NCBI GenBank assembly: GCA_963803245.1
Contig: CAWDLI010000007.1
Span: 1 to 64,000 of the forward strand
Reading direction: 5' to 3'
Length of the DNA: 64,000 nt
Source: JACVRW01 sp963803245
GTDB lineage: Bacteria > Actinomycetota > Thermoleophilia > Solirubrobacterales > Thermoleophilaceae
The notes under the pieces were generated by a model that saw only the letters and a program-made list of their open reading frames with translations, was not told where the DNA came from and searched no databases. The translations under genes and the position numbers were made by a program. Positions 1-8,102 of this stretch are shown piece after piece. Position 1 is the first letter of the stretch. Every line of letters starts with the position of its first letter.

Positions 1-550
1 GAGCCCTCACCCTGCCGGGCGGCCAGGGCCACCGCCAGCACCCGGCCCCGCAGATCGCGAACGTGGCCCGCCACCCGAGCGGAAGGGCGATGGCGGGCAG
101 GGCCAGGCCGCTCACGAGGATCGCCGCCGGGATGCCCGACTGCTTGATCCCGAAGGCCAGCCCCTGGCGGTCCAGCGCCACCTGCTCGGCCATGAAGAGG
201 TTGATCGCCGGCTGGGCCACGGCGTTGGCCAGCCCGGCCACCGCGAACAGGACGCGAACAGCAGCGGCAGCGACACCGCGAGCCCGGCCAGGCGAGCAGG
301 CAGGCCGCCGTGATCAGCACCGCCGCGCGCATGGCCGCCAGTGCGCCCATCCGCTCGGCCAGCCGCCCGCCCGGACCGGCGCCCAACGCCCCGGCCAGGA
401 AGAACACCGTCACCCCCAGCGCCACCGCGCCGACGCTCACGTCCAGGTCGCCGCGGATCTGAAGCGCGAGCGCTCCACCAGGAATCCCGGGAGCACGGTG
501 GCGGCTCCCACCGCCACCGCGAGTCCGGAGGCGCGCGCGAACCCTGGCAC
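1..550 (-). pseudogene. MFS transporter, partial and frameshifted
   Basis: The gene runs off the left edge, and only the start and early transmembrane part are present. A GTG at 550 opens a frame with a hydrophobic MFS-like first helix (LAVAVGAATVLPGFLV). Similarity then moves to a second frame near 470 (GDLDVSVGAVALGVTVFFLAG, then GGRLAERMGALAAMRAA, the usual loop 2-3 region), to a third near 300 (GLANAVAQPAINLFMAEQ, GLAFGIKQSGIPAAILVSG), and once more near 42. The fragments are colinear and none is missing, so single-base indels in the assembly are as likely as real decay. The substrate cannot be told. It lies 22 bases downstream of the SLC13 gene on the same strand. Confidence 0.6.
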
Positions 551-572
551 CGGCGTGAGGCTGACGTGCGCG

Positions 573-2201
573 CTAAACGAGCCCGACCACGTTGGCCATG
601 ATCGTCACGCCGACCACGCAGAGCACGATCCCCAGCACGTCGAACACCGCCCCCGCCTTGATCATCCGCCCGATCGGCAGGAGGCCGGACGAGTAGACGA
701 TCGCGTTCGGTGGCGTGGACACCGGGAGCATGAAGCCGTAGTTCGCGCCGAAGATCGCCGCCAGCGCCGGGATCGTCGGGTTCACGTCGGCCGCCGCGGC
801 GATCGAGATGGCGATCGGCACCACGATCGCCGCGCTGGCCGTGTTGCTCGTGGTCTCCGAGATCATCACCGCCACGATCACGACGACGATCGTGATCCCG
901 AACAGGCTCGACACCCCAAAGGCATCCGAGAGCGAGTTGCCCACCGTCTCGGCCAGCCCGGTCTCGCTGAGCAGGGTGCCGAGCGTGATGCCGCCGCCGA
1001 AGAGGATCACCGTGCCCCAGTCGATCTGCGCGGCCTGGTTCCAGGTCAGCGTGAAGCGGCGCCGCGCCCAGTCCACCGGCAGCACGAAGAGCATCGACGC
1101 GGCGAGGATGGCCACGATGCCCTCGTTCGCCGCCTCGCTCACCTCCTTGTAGGCGTCGGAGTCGTCGCCGGCCACGACGTGCCCACCAGGCCCGGGAAGG
1201 AACCAGCCCACCAGCGCGAAGCCGAGCACGAACAGCGTGTTCTTCTCGCCGCGCGTGAGCGGGCCGAGCTTGCTCCGCTCCTCGGCCACGTACTCCTCCA
1301 CGCCCTCCGCCTGCTTCACCTCGGGCCGGTTGAACAGCATGACAATGAGCACCACGGCGACGAACATCACGAGCACGATCGGCAGCGCCATGACGAACCA
1401 CTCGACGAAGGTGATCGGCTCGCCCGTCTCCTCCTCGAGCAGCTCGCGGCCGATCAGGTTCGGCGGGCTACCGATCGGGAGCAGCAGGCCTCCGACCGTG
1501 ATGCCGTAGGTGATCACGAGCATCAGCGCGGCGCCGAAGCGCAGCCGCTCGGGGTCCTTGTTGCCACCCGCCTGCTTCGCCACCATGCCGCCCACCACGC
1601 CCATCACGCCGAGGGCGATCGGGAGCATCATGGCCGCGGCCGCGGTGTTCGACATCACCGGTGAGGTGACCGCGCCGATCAGGCCGAAGGCGAGGATGAT
1701 CCGGAACGTCGAGCCGCCCACCTGCCGCATCCCGAGCACCCGGTAGGCGAGCCGCCGGTGAAGCCCGTGGACCAGCATCGCCTGGGCGATGATGAAGCTG
1801 CCGATGAACAGGAAGATCGTGTCGTCGGTGAAGAGGCTGAAGACGACGTCGACGCTGCTGTCGCCCTCCTCCGGCGGCGGCGTGGCCTCGAGCAGCGCGC
1901 AGAGCGTCACTCCGAGCAGGGCGGTCACCGGGATTGGGATCGCCTCGGTGACCCACCAGACGATCACGAAGGCGAGAATCGCCGCGAGCCGATGCTGGTT
2001 CGGGTCGAGGTCGAACGGGATCAGCAACATCGCGGCGAGCACGATCGGGCCCAGGAACAGGCCGATCGTCCGCCGGCGGCGCTCGAAGCGCTGCTCGGCC
2101 TCGGAGAGCTTCCCCGACTGCTCGTCCAGCGTCTTGTAGGTGCCGCCGCGACCGATCTCGGTCTTCTCGTCGCGGGGGCGATCCTCCGTCTCGGTCGCCA
2201 C
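573..2201 (-). CDS. SLC13/DASS-family anion permease
   Basis: The 542-residue polytopic membrane protein fits the divalent anion:Na+ symporter (SLC13) family, which takes up dicarboxylates, sulfate or phosphate. A charged cytoplasmic N-terminus of about 45 residues precedes the first helix. The two family-defining SNT signatures are visible: TSPVMSNTAAAAMMLP with SNT at about 184-186, and SETTSNTASAAIVVP at about 448-462; they form the Na+/substrate sites. The GTG start at 2201 follows an AGGAGG-type ribosome site 7-8 bases upstream. The substrate is not determined by sequence alone. The gene follows the M28 peptidase on the same strand after a hairpin. Confidence 0.9.
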   Translation of the reverse strand: MATETEDRPRDEKTEIGRGGTYKTLDEQSGKLSEAEQRFERRRRTIGLFLGPIVLAAMLLIPFDLDPNQHRLAAILAFVIVWWVTEAIPIPVTALLGVTLCALLEATPPPEEGDSSVDVVFSLFTDDTIFLFIGSFIIAQAMLVHGLHRRLAYRVLGMRQVGGSTFRIILAFGLIGAVTSPVMSNTAAAAMMLPIALGVMGVVGGMVAKQAGGNKDPERLRFGAALMLVITYGITVGGLLLPIGSPPNLIGRELLEEETGEPITFVEWFVMALPIVLVMFVAVVLIVMLFNRPEVKQAEGVEEYVAEERSKLGPLTRGEKNTLFVLGFALVGWFLPGPGGHVVAGDDSDAYKEVSEAANEGIVAILAASMLFVLPVDWARRRFTLTWNQAAQIDWGTVILFGGGITLGTLLSETGLAETVGNSLSDAFGVSSLFGITIVVVIVAVMISETTSNTASAAIVVPIAISIAAAADVNPTIPALAAIFGANYGFMLPVSTPPNAIVYSSGLLPIGRMIKAGAVFDVLGIVLCVVGVTIMANVVGLV

Positions 2202-2233
2202 GTCGCCTCCCTCCTAGCTCCCGGTCATCCCTA

Positions 2234-2260
2234 CCCGGGCGGCGACTAACTAAGCCCGGG
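2234..2260 (-). terminator. Hairpin between M28 peptidase and SLC13 genes
   Basis: A perfect 7-base inverted repeat (CCCGGGC at 2234-2240, GCCCGGG at 2254-2260) with a 13-base loop begins five bases after the stop codon of the minus-strand M28 gene. There is no U-tract, as is common for hairpin terminators in GC-rich actinobacteria. It could also attenuate read-through into the permease gene. Confidence 0.4.
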
Positions 2261-2264
2261 CCGC

Positions 2265-3401
2265 TCAGGCGGCGTGGGCCCGGGCGATGGCCGCGGACGC
2301 GTTCACGCAGGCCTCGAGACAGCCGTAGTCCACCTGCTCGGGCGTGTCCTGCGGGAGGTGATAGTTGGGGAAGCCGCCCTGGCGCACGGAGAGGAGCGAG
2401 ACCGTCGGGAGGCCGCCCAGCCTGGCCAGAACGGGGTCCGTCCAGGCGCCGAGCCGCCAGCGCCGCAGCCGCACGCCGGCGGTGTTGGCCGCCAGCTCGG
2501 CGAACGCCACGTCCTCCTCGCGGTAGCGCACCGCCCAGAGACCACCCTCGGCTTCGAGCACGACCGGCTCGCCCGAGCCCACGGTGTCGAGACCGAGCAC
2601 CAGCGTCGTGGCCGAGTCGAGCGCCTGGCCTTCCGAGCGCATCCAGGCGCCCATGCCGCCCATCCCGGATTCCTCGGAGCCGCACAGGAGCACCACCACC
2701 TCGAGACCTGCGGGCCGGTCGTGCGCCAGGCGCCCTGCCACGGCGAGCACGCCCGCCACGCCGCTCGCGTTGTCGTTCGCGCCGGGCACGGTGGGACTCC
2801 GTGCCTGGTCTGCCGTCAGCGCCACCGCGGTTCCCAGGATCGCCGCCGCCACCCGGCGTAGCCGAGGGCCGCCCACGACCGCGCCGAGCAGCGCCAGCTC
2901 GGGCAGGAGCGCCAGCGACGCGCGCTTGCCGGTGCGCTCGGCCGCGGCATCGCCTGCGGCGAGCATGCGCGGATCCCACATCAGCCCGGTCTTGGCGGCG
3001 TCGTGGTGCGCCACGAGCACCAGCGTGCGAGTGCGCTGTCCGCGAGCCGGCAATCTTCCGATCGCGTTCGCGCCGTCGCCCGCGGGCAGCACGGCGCGGA
3101 GCCACTGCGCCCGCCCGCTGTAGTCGAGCTCGAACGACGCCAGCGCCGCGGCCGCCAGCAGCCGGCGCCCACGCAGCGCCGCCAGCGCGCCCGCGGCGAA
3201 GTGGGCGCCCTGGGCGTACGCGAAGGTGCTCTGGTAGCGGTACGACTCGACGCGGACGTCGTCGGCGCCAAGCTGGCGCAGGCGGTCTGCCGCCCAGTCG
3301 GCCGAGGCGCGCTCGCCCGGACCGGCGGAGTCGCGCACCATGCCCGCGAGGGTCTCCACGTCGTGGCGAAGCTCGGCGATGCTCACGATTGACTCTGCCA
3401 A
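2265..3401 (-). CDS. M28-family zinc aminopeptidase-like protein
   Basis: A 378-residue protein with the zinc-peptidase core of family M28. Visible ligand and catalytic motifs are VLVAHHDAAKTG (His/Asp at about 132-134), GANDNASGVAG (bridging Asp about 210), CGSEESGMGG (Glu pair about 243-244), GLDTVGSG and, near the end, YHLPQDTPE (last zinc His). No signal peptide is seen, although residues 65-95 are Ala-rich and hydrophobic. The frame opens with TTG at 3401, overlapping the end of the HMG-CoA lyase gene by 19 bases, so translation is probably coupled. The peptide substrate is unknown. Confidence 0.85.
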   Translation of the reverse strand: MAESIVSIAELRHDVETLAGMVRDSAGPGERASADWAADRLRQLGADDVRVESYRYQSTFAYAQGAHFAAGALAALRGRRLLAAAALASFELDYSGRAQWLRAVLPAGDGANAIGRLPARGQRTRTLVLVAHHDAAKTGLMWDPRMLAAGDAAAERTGKRASLALLPELALLGAVVGGPRLRRVAAAILGTAVALTADQARSPTVPGANDNASGVAGVLAVAGRLAHDRPAGLEVVVLLCGSEESGMGGMGAWMRSEGQALDSATTLVLGLDTVGSGEPVVLEAEGGLWAVRYREEDVAFAELAANTAGVRLRRWRLGAWTDPVLARLGGLPTVSLLSVRQGGFPNYHLPQDTPEQVDYGCLEACVNASAAIARAHAA

Positions 3402-4285
3402 TCAACGGGCCCGGCGGTGAGCACGTGGCTCCCGAGCGGGCGGCCGAGCACCTGCTGCGCCTCGCGGGCCGCGGCCACGAGCGCGGCGAGGTCGATCCCC
3501 GTTTCGTAGCCCATCTCGTGAAGCATCGACACGAGGTCCTCGGTGGCCACGTTGCCGGTAGCGCCCGGGGGCACCGGGCAGCCGCCCAGCTCGCCGAAGG
3601 AAGACTCGAAGGAGCGCACGCCGGCGTCGAGTGCGGCGACCACGTTGGCCAGCCCCTGACCGCGCGTGTTGTGGAAGTGAGCGGTGAGCTCCACGTCCAG
3701 CTCTCCCGCGGCTCGCTCGAAGAAGGCCCGCACCTGGCGCGGGTTGGCCATGCCCGTGGTGTCGCCGAACCCCACCTCCTCACAGCCGGCCTCGGCCAGC
3801 CGGCGGGCGATGCCGAGCACCCGCTCCTCGGGCACCTCGCCCTCGTAGGGGCAGCCGAACGAGACGGAGATCACGCCCTCGCAGCGGAGCCCCTCCCCCC
3901 TGGCCCGCTCCACCACCCGCTCGAGTCCCGTGAGCGACTCCTCGATCGAGCGGTTCACGTTGCGCCGGTTGTGGGTCTCGGACGCGGACAGGAACAGGTT
4001 CACCTCCTGGAAGCGGTCGCGCAGCTCGAGGGCGTTGTCGAGGCCGCGCTCGTTCGGGATGAGGACGGTGACCGCCACGTCGTCCGGGATGTCCGCGCGG
4101 CGCAGCACCTCGGCGCCGTCGGCGAGCTGCGGGATCACGTCGGCCCGGACGAAGCTCGTGACCTCCAGTCGCCGCAGTCCGGTGCGGGCGAGCAGCTCGA
4201 CGAGGCGTACCTTGTCGTCGGTCGCGAGGACCTCGGGCTCGTTCTGGAACCCGTCGCGCGGGCCCACCTCGCGGATCGAAACCAT
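3383..4285 (-). CDS. mvaB: Hydroxymethylglutaryl-CoA lyase
   Basis: A 300-residue TIM-barrel lyase that cleaves HMG-CoA to acetyl-CoA and acetoacetate, the last step of leucine degradation. The N-terminal metal/substrate motif REVGPRDGFQNE, the barrel motifs SFGCPYEGEV, GDTTGMANP and HFHNTRGQG (metal His residues), and the flexible active-site loop GGCPVPPGATGNVATEDL with its catalytic Cys are all present. Length is normal for bacterial enzymes. The ATG at 4285 is preceded by TAATCT with a 9-base gap, a leaderless-type promoter inside the end of the SDR gene. With mmsA and the ethylmalonyl-CoA genes in this window it points to branched-chain amino acid and acyl-CoA metabolism. Confidence 0.93.
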   Translation of the reverse strand: MVSIREVGPRDGFQNEPEVLATDDKVRLVELLARTGLRRLEVTSFVRADVIPQLADGAEVLRRADIPDDVAVTVLIPNERGLDNALELRDRFQEVNLFLSASETHNRRNVNRSIEESLTGLERVVERARGEGLRCEGVISVSFGCPYEGEVPEERVLGIARRLAEAGCEEVGFGDTTGMANPRQVRAFFERAAGELDVELTAHFHNTRGQGLANVVAALDAGVRSFESSFGELGGCPVPPGATGNVATEDLVSMLHEMGYETGIDLAALVAAAREAQQVLGRPLGSHVLTAGPVDWQSQS

Positions 4286-4300
4286 CGGTCCCGGAGATTA
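4286..4300 (-). promoter_or_regulatory. Leaderless-type -10 for HMG-CoA lyase
   Basis: On the minus strand TAATCT (4300-4295) sits 9 bases before the ATG. It overlaps the stop codon of the upstream SDR gene. Confidence 0.35.
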
Positions 4301-5048
4301 GAGCCGGGCGAGGCCGCCGCTGGCCCCGAGCGACTGCCCCGTCACGTACGAGGCGTCGTCGCTGGCCAGGAAGGTGATCACCGCGGCCACCTCGTCCGGC
4401 TGGCCCAGGCGGCGGAGCACCGTCGAGCCGATCATGTTCTCCACGAGCTTCTTGCCGAGGTCGCCCATCGCGTCCGGCGCCGCCATCAGCAGCGGAGTCT
4501 CGATCGGTCCCGGCGCCACCGCGTTGGAGGTGATGCCGTAGCGGCCGTTCTCGATGGCGATCGCCTTGGTGAACCCGAGCACGCCGCCCTTGGCGGCCGA
4601 GTAGACGGCAGATCCGCTCGAGCCCACGCGACCGGCCTCCGACGACACGTTCACGATCCGTCCGCGGCGCCGCTCCTGCATGCCCGGGCAGCACCGCGTG
4701 GGTCACGGCGATCACGCCGAGCAGGTTCACCTCGAGCACCCGGCGCCAGAGCGCCTCGTCGGTGTTCGTGAAGAAGCCCCACTCGTCGTATCCGGCGTTG
4801 TTCACGAGCACGTCCACCGGGCCGAGCTCCTCCTCCACGGCCGCGACGGTGCGGGCGATCGAGTCGAGCGAGCGCACGTCCAGCTCGTAGGCGCCGCCGT
4901 CGATCTCGCCGGCCACGTCGCGCGCGCCGTCCAGGTTCACGTCGGTCACGGCCACGCGCGCGCCCTCGGCCGCGAGCCGCCGGCAGGTGGCGGCGCCGAT
5001 CCCGGAGGCGCCACCGGTCACGAGCGCTGTGCGGTCCGCGAGTCGCAA
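4298..5048 (-). pseudogene. Short-chain dehydrogenase/reductase, single frameshift
   Basis: Two frames together make one SDR of about 250 residues. The N-terminal part has the Rossmann glycine motif (TALVTGGASGIGAA) and the NNAG motif (DVLVNNAGYDEWG). The C-terminal part has the catalytic Ser region (NVSSEAGRVGSSG) and the YxxxK pair (YSAAKGG). The frames join at about 4685, where one extra base in a GGGC context turns AVLPG-MQERRRGR out of frame. The total length is 3n+1, so a single indel explains it. The start is probably TTG at 5048 (RLADRTALVTGG), 10 bases after a TAGGCT -10 box. The substrate is unknown. The gene is probably functional in the organism if the indel is a sequencing error. 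Confidence 0.75.
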
Positions 5049-5087
5049 GGCGGGCGGGAGCCTATCCGTTGTTAGGGTGGCCGTCCG
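5049..5087. promoter_or_regulatory. Compact divergent promoter, SDR / F420 cluster
   Basis: Thirty-nine bases separate the two starts. The plus strand carries TAGGGT at 5073-5078, 9 bases before the GTG of fno. The minus strand carries TAGGCT (5064-5059), 10 bases before the TTG of the SDR gene. Confidence 0.35.
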
Positions 5088-5765
5088 GTGGACACCGTGC
5101 CAGTCATCGGAGGCACCGGCGCGCTCGGCTTCGCCGTGGCGCTCCGGCTCGCCCATGGCGGCGTTCCGGTCGCGATCGGCTCACGCGACGCGGGGCGGGC
5201 CGAGGAGGCCGCGGGTCGCATCCGCGAGCAGGTGCCGGGGGCATCGGCGGAGGGACTCGAGAACGGCGAGGCGGCCGCGCGCGGGCCGATCGTGCTCCTG
5301 TGCGTTCCCTTCAGGGCGCAGTCCGAGAACCTCACCAACCTGAAGCAGGCGCTGACGGCCGGTCAGATCCTCGTCGACGCAACGGTGCCGCTGGCGGCCG
5401 CGGTGTCGGGCAAGGCCACGCGGCTCCTCGGCGTGCCCCAGGGCTCCGCCGCCCAGCAGGCGCAGGAGATGGTGCCCGAGGGCGTGACGGTGGTCTCGGC
5501 GCTCCACACCGTCAGCGCCCCGGTGCTCGGGGACCTGGACCAGGAGCTCGACGAGGACGTGCTGATCGCCGGCGACTCGAAGGAGGCGAAGGCCAGGGTG
5601 GCCGAGCTCATCCGGCAGATCGCCGGCCTGCGACCGGTCAACGCCGGCCGGCTCGAGCAGGCACGCCACATCGAGGCGCTCACGCCGCTCCTCATCTCCG
5701 TGAACATCAACAACAAGACGCACGCCGGCGTTCGGCTGACCGGCCTGCCGGAGCCACGCTGGTAG
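5088..5765 (+). CDS. fno: F420H2:NADP oxidoreductase (NADPH-dependent F420 reductase)
   Basis: A 225-residue protein with an N-terminal NADP-binding Rossmann fold (GGTGALGFAVALRLA, residues about 8-22; SRDAGR for the NADP phosphate) and the Fno-type C-terminal half (SALHTVSAP, LTPLLISVNINNK, which lines the F420 pocket in this family). It interconverts F420/NADPH and F420H2/NADP+. It is the first gene of the F420 cluster and its stop overlaps the probable start of fbiA. The GTG at 5088 is used because the first beta-strand (VPVIGG) needs it; a GTG nine bases further on would shorten that strand. Confidence 0.92.
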   Translation: MDTVPVIGGTGALGFAVALRLAHGGVPVAIGSRDAGRAEEAAGRIREQVPGASAEGLENGEAAARGPIVLLCVPFRAQSENLTNLKQALTAGQILVDATVPLAAAVSGKATRLLGVPQGSAAQQAQEMVPEGVTVVSALHTVSAPVLGDLDQELDEDVLIAGDSKEAKARVAELIRQIAGLRPVNAGRLEQARHIEALTPLLISVNINNKTHAGVRLTGLPEPRW

Positions 5766-6655
5766 TCCTGCTCTCCGGCGGCACGGGCGGCGCGAAGCTC
5801 GCGCGCGGCCTGGCTGAGCTCGGCGAGCTCACCGTGATCGCCAACACCGGCGACGACGCCGAGGTCTACGGCGTTCATGTGTCGCCGGATCCCGACCTCG
5901 TCACCTACTGGCTGGCCGACGCGATCGACGAGCGCGGATACGGAATCCGGGACGACAGCTTCACCGTGATCGACGCTCTGGCGGCCGCGGGCCGGCCGGC
6001 CTGGTTCCGGCTGGGCGACCGCGACCTGGCGATGTGCCTGATCCGCACCGAGCTGCTCCGGTCGGGAAGCACGCTGACCGAGGCGCACGCCGCCGTCGTC
6101 GAGGCGATGGGCGTGGAGTCGCGCGTACTGCCGATGTGCGACCAGCCGGTGGCCACCTGGGTCCGTTCCGCCGGAGACTGGCTGCCCTTCCAGGAGTTCA
6201 TGATCGTCGGCGGCGCGGCGGGCCCCGTGGAGGGAGTCAAGCTGCACGGGATCGAGCGGGCGCGGCCCAGCGACGCCGTGCTGTCCGCGATCGCAGAGGC
6301 CGAGGCCATCGTGATCGGACCGTCGAACCCGGTGATCTCGATCGGCCCGATCCTCGCCGTGCCGGGCATGCGTGAGGCGCTGGCGGAGGCCGACGCGCCG
6401 GTGGTGGCGGTGAGCCCGTTCGTGGGCGGTCGCGCCGTGAAGGGTCCGACGGAGTCGTTCTGCGCCCAGGCCGGCATAGAGCTGAGCGCCGCCGGGATCG
6501 TGGCCGCCTACGACCGGGTGCTCGACGGCCTCGCCGCCGACGAGGATGTGAGCGGCCTGCCCGCGCTCACGCTCGACACGCTGATGGACACCCCGGCGGA
6601 CCGCCGCCGGGTGGCGTCGAGCGTGCTCGAGTTCGCCCGCTCCCTGGACCGATGA
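5759..6655 (+). CDS. fbiA: 2-phospho-L-lactate (phosphoenolpyruvate) transferase FbiA/CofD
   Basis: This is the F420-biosynthesis transferase that joins the activated lactyl or enolpyruvyl phosphate to FO. Conserved features are the N-terminal LLSGGTGGAKLARGL nucleotide loop, IANTGDDAEVYGVHVSPDPD, FRLGDRDL and IGPSNPVISIGPIL; length about 298 residues is normal. No ATG, GTG or TTG fits the N-terminus. The best start is a CTG at 5759, five bases after a GGAG ribosome site at 5750-5753, overlapping the fno stop by 7 bases. It is followed at once by fbiD with a 4-base ATGA overlap. Confidence 0.92.
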   Translation: MVVLLSGGTGGAKLARGLAELGELTVIANTGDDAEVYGVHVSPDPDLVTYWLADAIDERGYGIRDDSFTVIDALAAAGRPAWFRLGDRDLAMCLIRTELLRSGSTLTEAHAAVVEAMGVESRVLPMCDQPVATWVRSAGDWLPFQEFMIVGGAAGPVEGVKLHGIERARPSDAVLSAIAEAEAIVIGPSNPVISIGPILAVPGMREALAEADAPVVAVSPFVGGRAVKGPTESFCAQAGIELSAAGIVAAYDRVLDGLAADEDVSGLPALTLDTLMDTPADRRRVASSVLEFARSLDR

Positions 6656-7311
6656 AGACCCTCGCGATCCTCCCCGTCAAGACCTTCGAGGCCGCCAAGC
6701 AGCGCCTGGCGCCGGCACTCCCGGTGCCCGAGCGCCGCTCGCTCGCGGAGGCGATGCTCGCGGACGTGCTCGCGTCGCTCACGCGCGTCGACGGGCTGGA
6801 TGCGATCGCGGTCGTCACCGCCGATCCCGGCGCGCGCGAAGCCGCCGTGGCGGCCGGCGTCCAGATCCTCGACGACACGGCCCGGAGCGGCCAGTCGCCG
6901 GCCGCGCTGATCGGCATCGAGCATGCCCTGGCCGAGGGCTTCGGCAGGGCCCTGCTCGTGCCCGGCGACACACCGCTGCTCGACCCGGCCGAGATCGAGG
7001 CCCTGCTGGCCGGCGCCGGAAGCCCACCCGCGGTCACGATCGTGCCCGACCGGCACGGCACCGGCACCAACGCGCTGCTGCTCGACCCGCCCGACGCGAT
7101 CGTCCCGAGCTTCGGCCCCGGCAGCTTCGAGCGGCACCGGCTGGCGGTCGAGGCAGCGGGCGCGACGATGCTGGTGGAGCCGGTGCGGTCCCTGGTGCTC
7201 GACGTGGACACCGGCGACGACCTCAGCCACCTCCTTGAAGCGCTGGAGCAGCGCTCCGAGGGGGCGCCGGCCACACGGGCGGCTCTGGGCACGCAGCGGG
7301 TGACGCGCTGA
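6652..7311 (+). CDS. fbiD: 2-phospho-L-lactate / PEP guanylyltransferase
   Basis: A 219-residue nucleotidyltransferase of the CofC/FbiD family, which activates phospholactate or phosphoenolpyruvate with GTP for F420 synthesis. Visible motifs are the N-terminal LPVKTFEAAKQRLAP (nucleotide and substrate binding), VVTADPGA, the metal-site LLVPGDTPLLDP and DRHGTGTNALLL, and FGPGSFERH. The ATG overlaps the fbiA stop (ATGA). In mycobacteria the partner substrate is PEP and in archaea phospholactate; the sequence alone does not decide which is used here. Confidence 0.93.
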   Translation: MKTLAILPVKTFEAAKQRLAPALPVPERRSLAEAMLADVLASLTRVDGLDAIAVVTADPGAREAAVAAGVQILDDTARSGQSPAALIGIEHALAEGFGRALLVPGDTPLLDPAEIEALLAGAGSPPAVTIVPDRHGTGTNALLLDPPDAIVPSFGPGSFERHRLAVEAAGATMLVEPVRSLVLDVDTGDDLSHLLEALEQRSEGAPATRAALGTQRVTR

Positions 7312-8054
7312 GCCTCTCGGCCGCCCCCCTCGCGCCGTTGCCGGAGGTGCGCCCCGGCGACGATCTGGCGGCCCTCCTCGCCGCCGCCGCGCCGGCGGAC
7401 CTGACCGACAGCGACGTGCTCGTGGTCGCGCACAAGGTCGTGTCCAAGGCCGAGGGCCGGCTGCGCGACCTCGCGGACGTGCACGCGGGCGAGCGCGCGC
7501 GAGCCCTCGCCCGGGACCACGGCAAGGACGAGCGGGTCGTGCAGGTGGTGCTGGACGAGTCCGCGGAGGTGCTTCGAGCAGAGCGCGGGGTGCTCGTGTG
7601 CCTGACCCGTCACGGCTTCGTGTGCGCCAACGCCGGGGTCGACCGCTCGAACGTGCCCGGCGAGCAGGTGGTCCTCCTGCCGGACGACCCGGACCGCTCG
7701 GCCCGCGGGCTGCGCGCGGGGATCGGGGCGGCGCGGGGCGTCCGGCCCGCCGTGCTGATCACGGATTCCTTCGGGCGGGCCTGGCGGCTCGGGCAGACGG
7801 ACGTGGCGATCGGGGCCGCCGGGCTCGTGCCGCTGGACGACTGGACCGGGCGCCTCGACGCCAACGGCGACGCGCTGAGCGTGACGGCGATCGCCGTGGC
7901 CGACTCGATCGCCGGCGCGGCAGACCTCGCGCGCGCCAAGGACTCGGGCGAGCCGGCGGTGCTCGTGCGCGGTCTCGGTCGCTTCGTGACAGCGGACGAC
8001 GGGCCCGGCGCCGCGGCGCTGCGGCGTCCCGCCGCGGAGGACCTCTTCCGCTAG
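7308..8054 (+). CDS. cofE: F420-0:gamma-glutamyl ligase, CofE-type (FbiB N-terminal domain only)
   Basis: The ligase adds glutamates to F420-0. The CofE signatures are PEVRPGDDLAALLA near the start, SDVLVVAHKVVSKAEGRL, VDRSNVPGEQVVLLPDDPDRSARGLR and ITDSFGRAWRLGQTDVAIG. At about 248 residues it lacks the C-terminal FMN/nitroreductase domain of mycobacterial FbiB, so reduction of dehydro-F420-0, if needed, must come from another gene. A TTG at 7338 would cut off the first beta-strand that precedes LPEVRPGDDL in relatives. A CTG at 7308, overlapping the fbiD stop as CTGA, keeps it, and I prefer that start. Confidence 0.9.
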   Translation: MSLSAAPLAPLPEVRPGDDLAALLAAAAPADLTDSDVLVVAHKVVSKAEGRLRDLADVHAGERARALARDHGKDERVVQVVLDESAEVLRAERGVLVCLTRHGFVCANAGVDRSNVPGEQVVLLPDDPDRSARGLRAGIGAARGVRPAVLITDSFGRAWRLGQTDVAIGAAGLVPLDDWTGRLDANGDALSVTAIAVADSIAGAADLARAKDSGEPAVLVRGLGRFVTADDGPGAAALRRPAAEDLFR

Positions 8055-8088
8055 CGCCCACGCACTCGCCACACGCTGCGCCAGCGGG

Positions 8089-8102
8089 TAGCGTGAGTGC
8101 CC
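8089..8102 (+). promoter_or_regulatory. Leaderless-type -10 for mmsA
   Basis: TAGCGT at 8089-8094 lies 8 bases before the ATG at 8103. The alternative GTG at 8097 would be only 2 bases away, so the promoter favours the ATG. Confidence 0.4.

Noticed and set aside
63..1664. Long plus-strand open frames opposite the SLC13 gene, and similar long frames throughout
   Set aside because: They are antisense shadows produced by GC-rich codon bias. They are rich in Arg/His/Gly, have no conserved motifs, and lie over well-supported genes.
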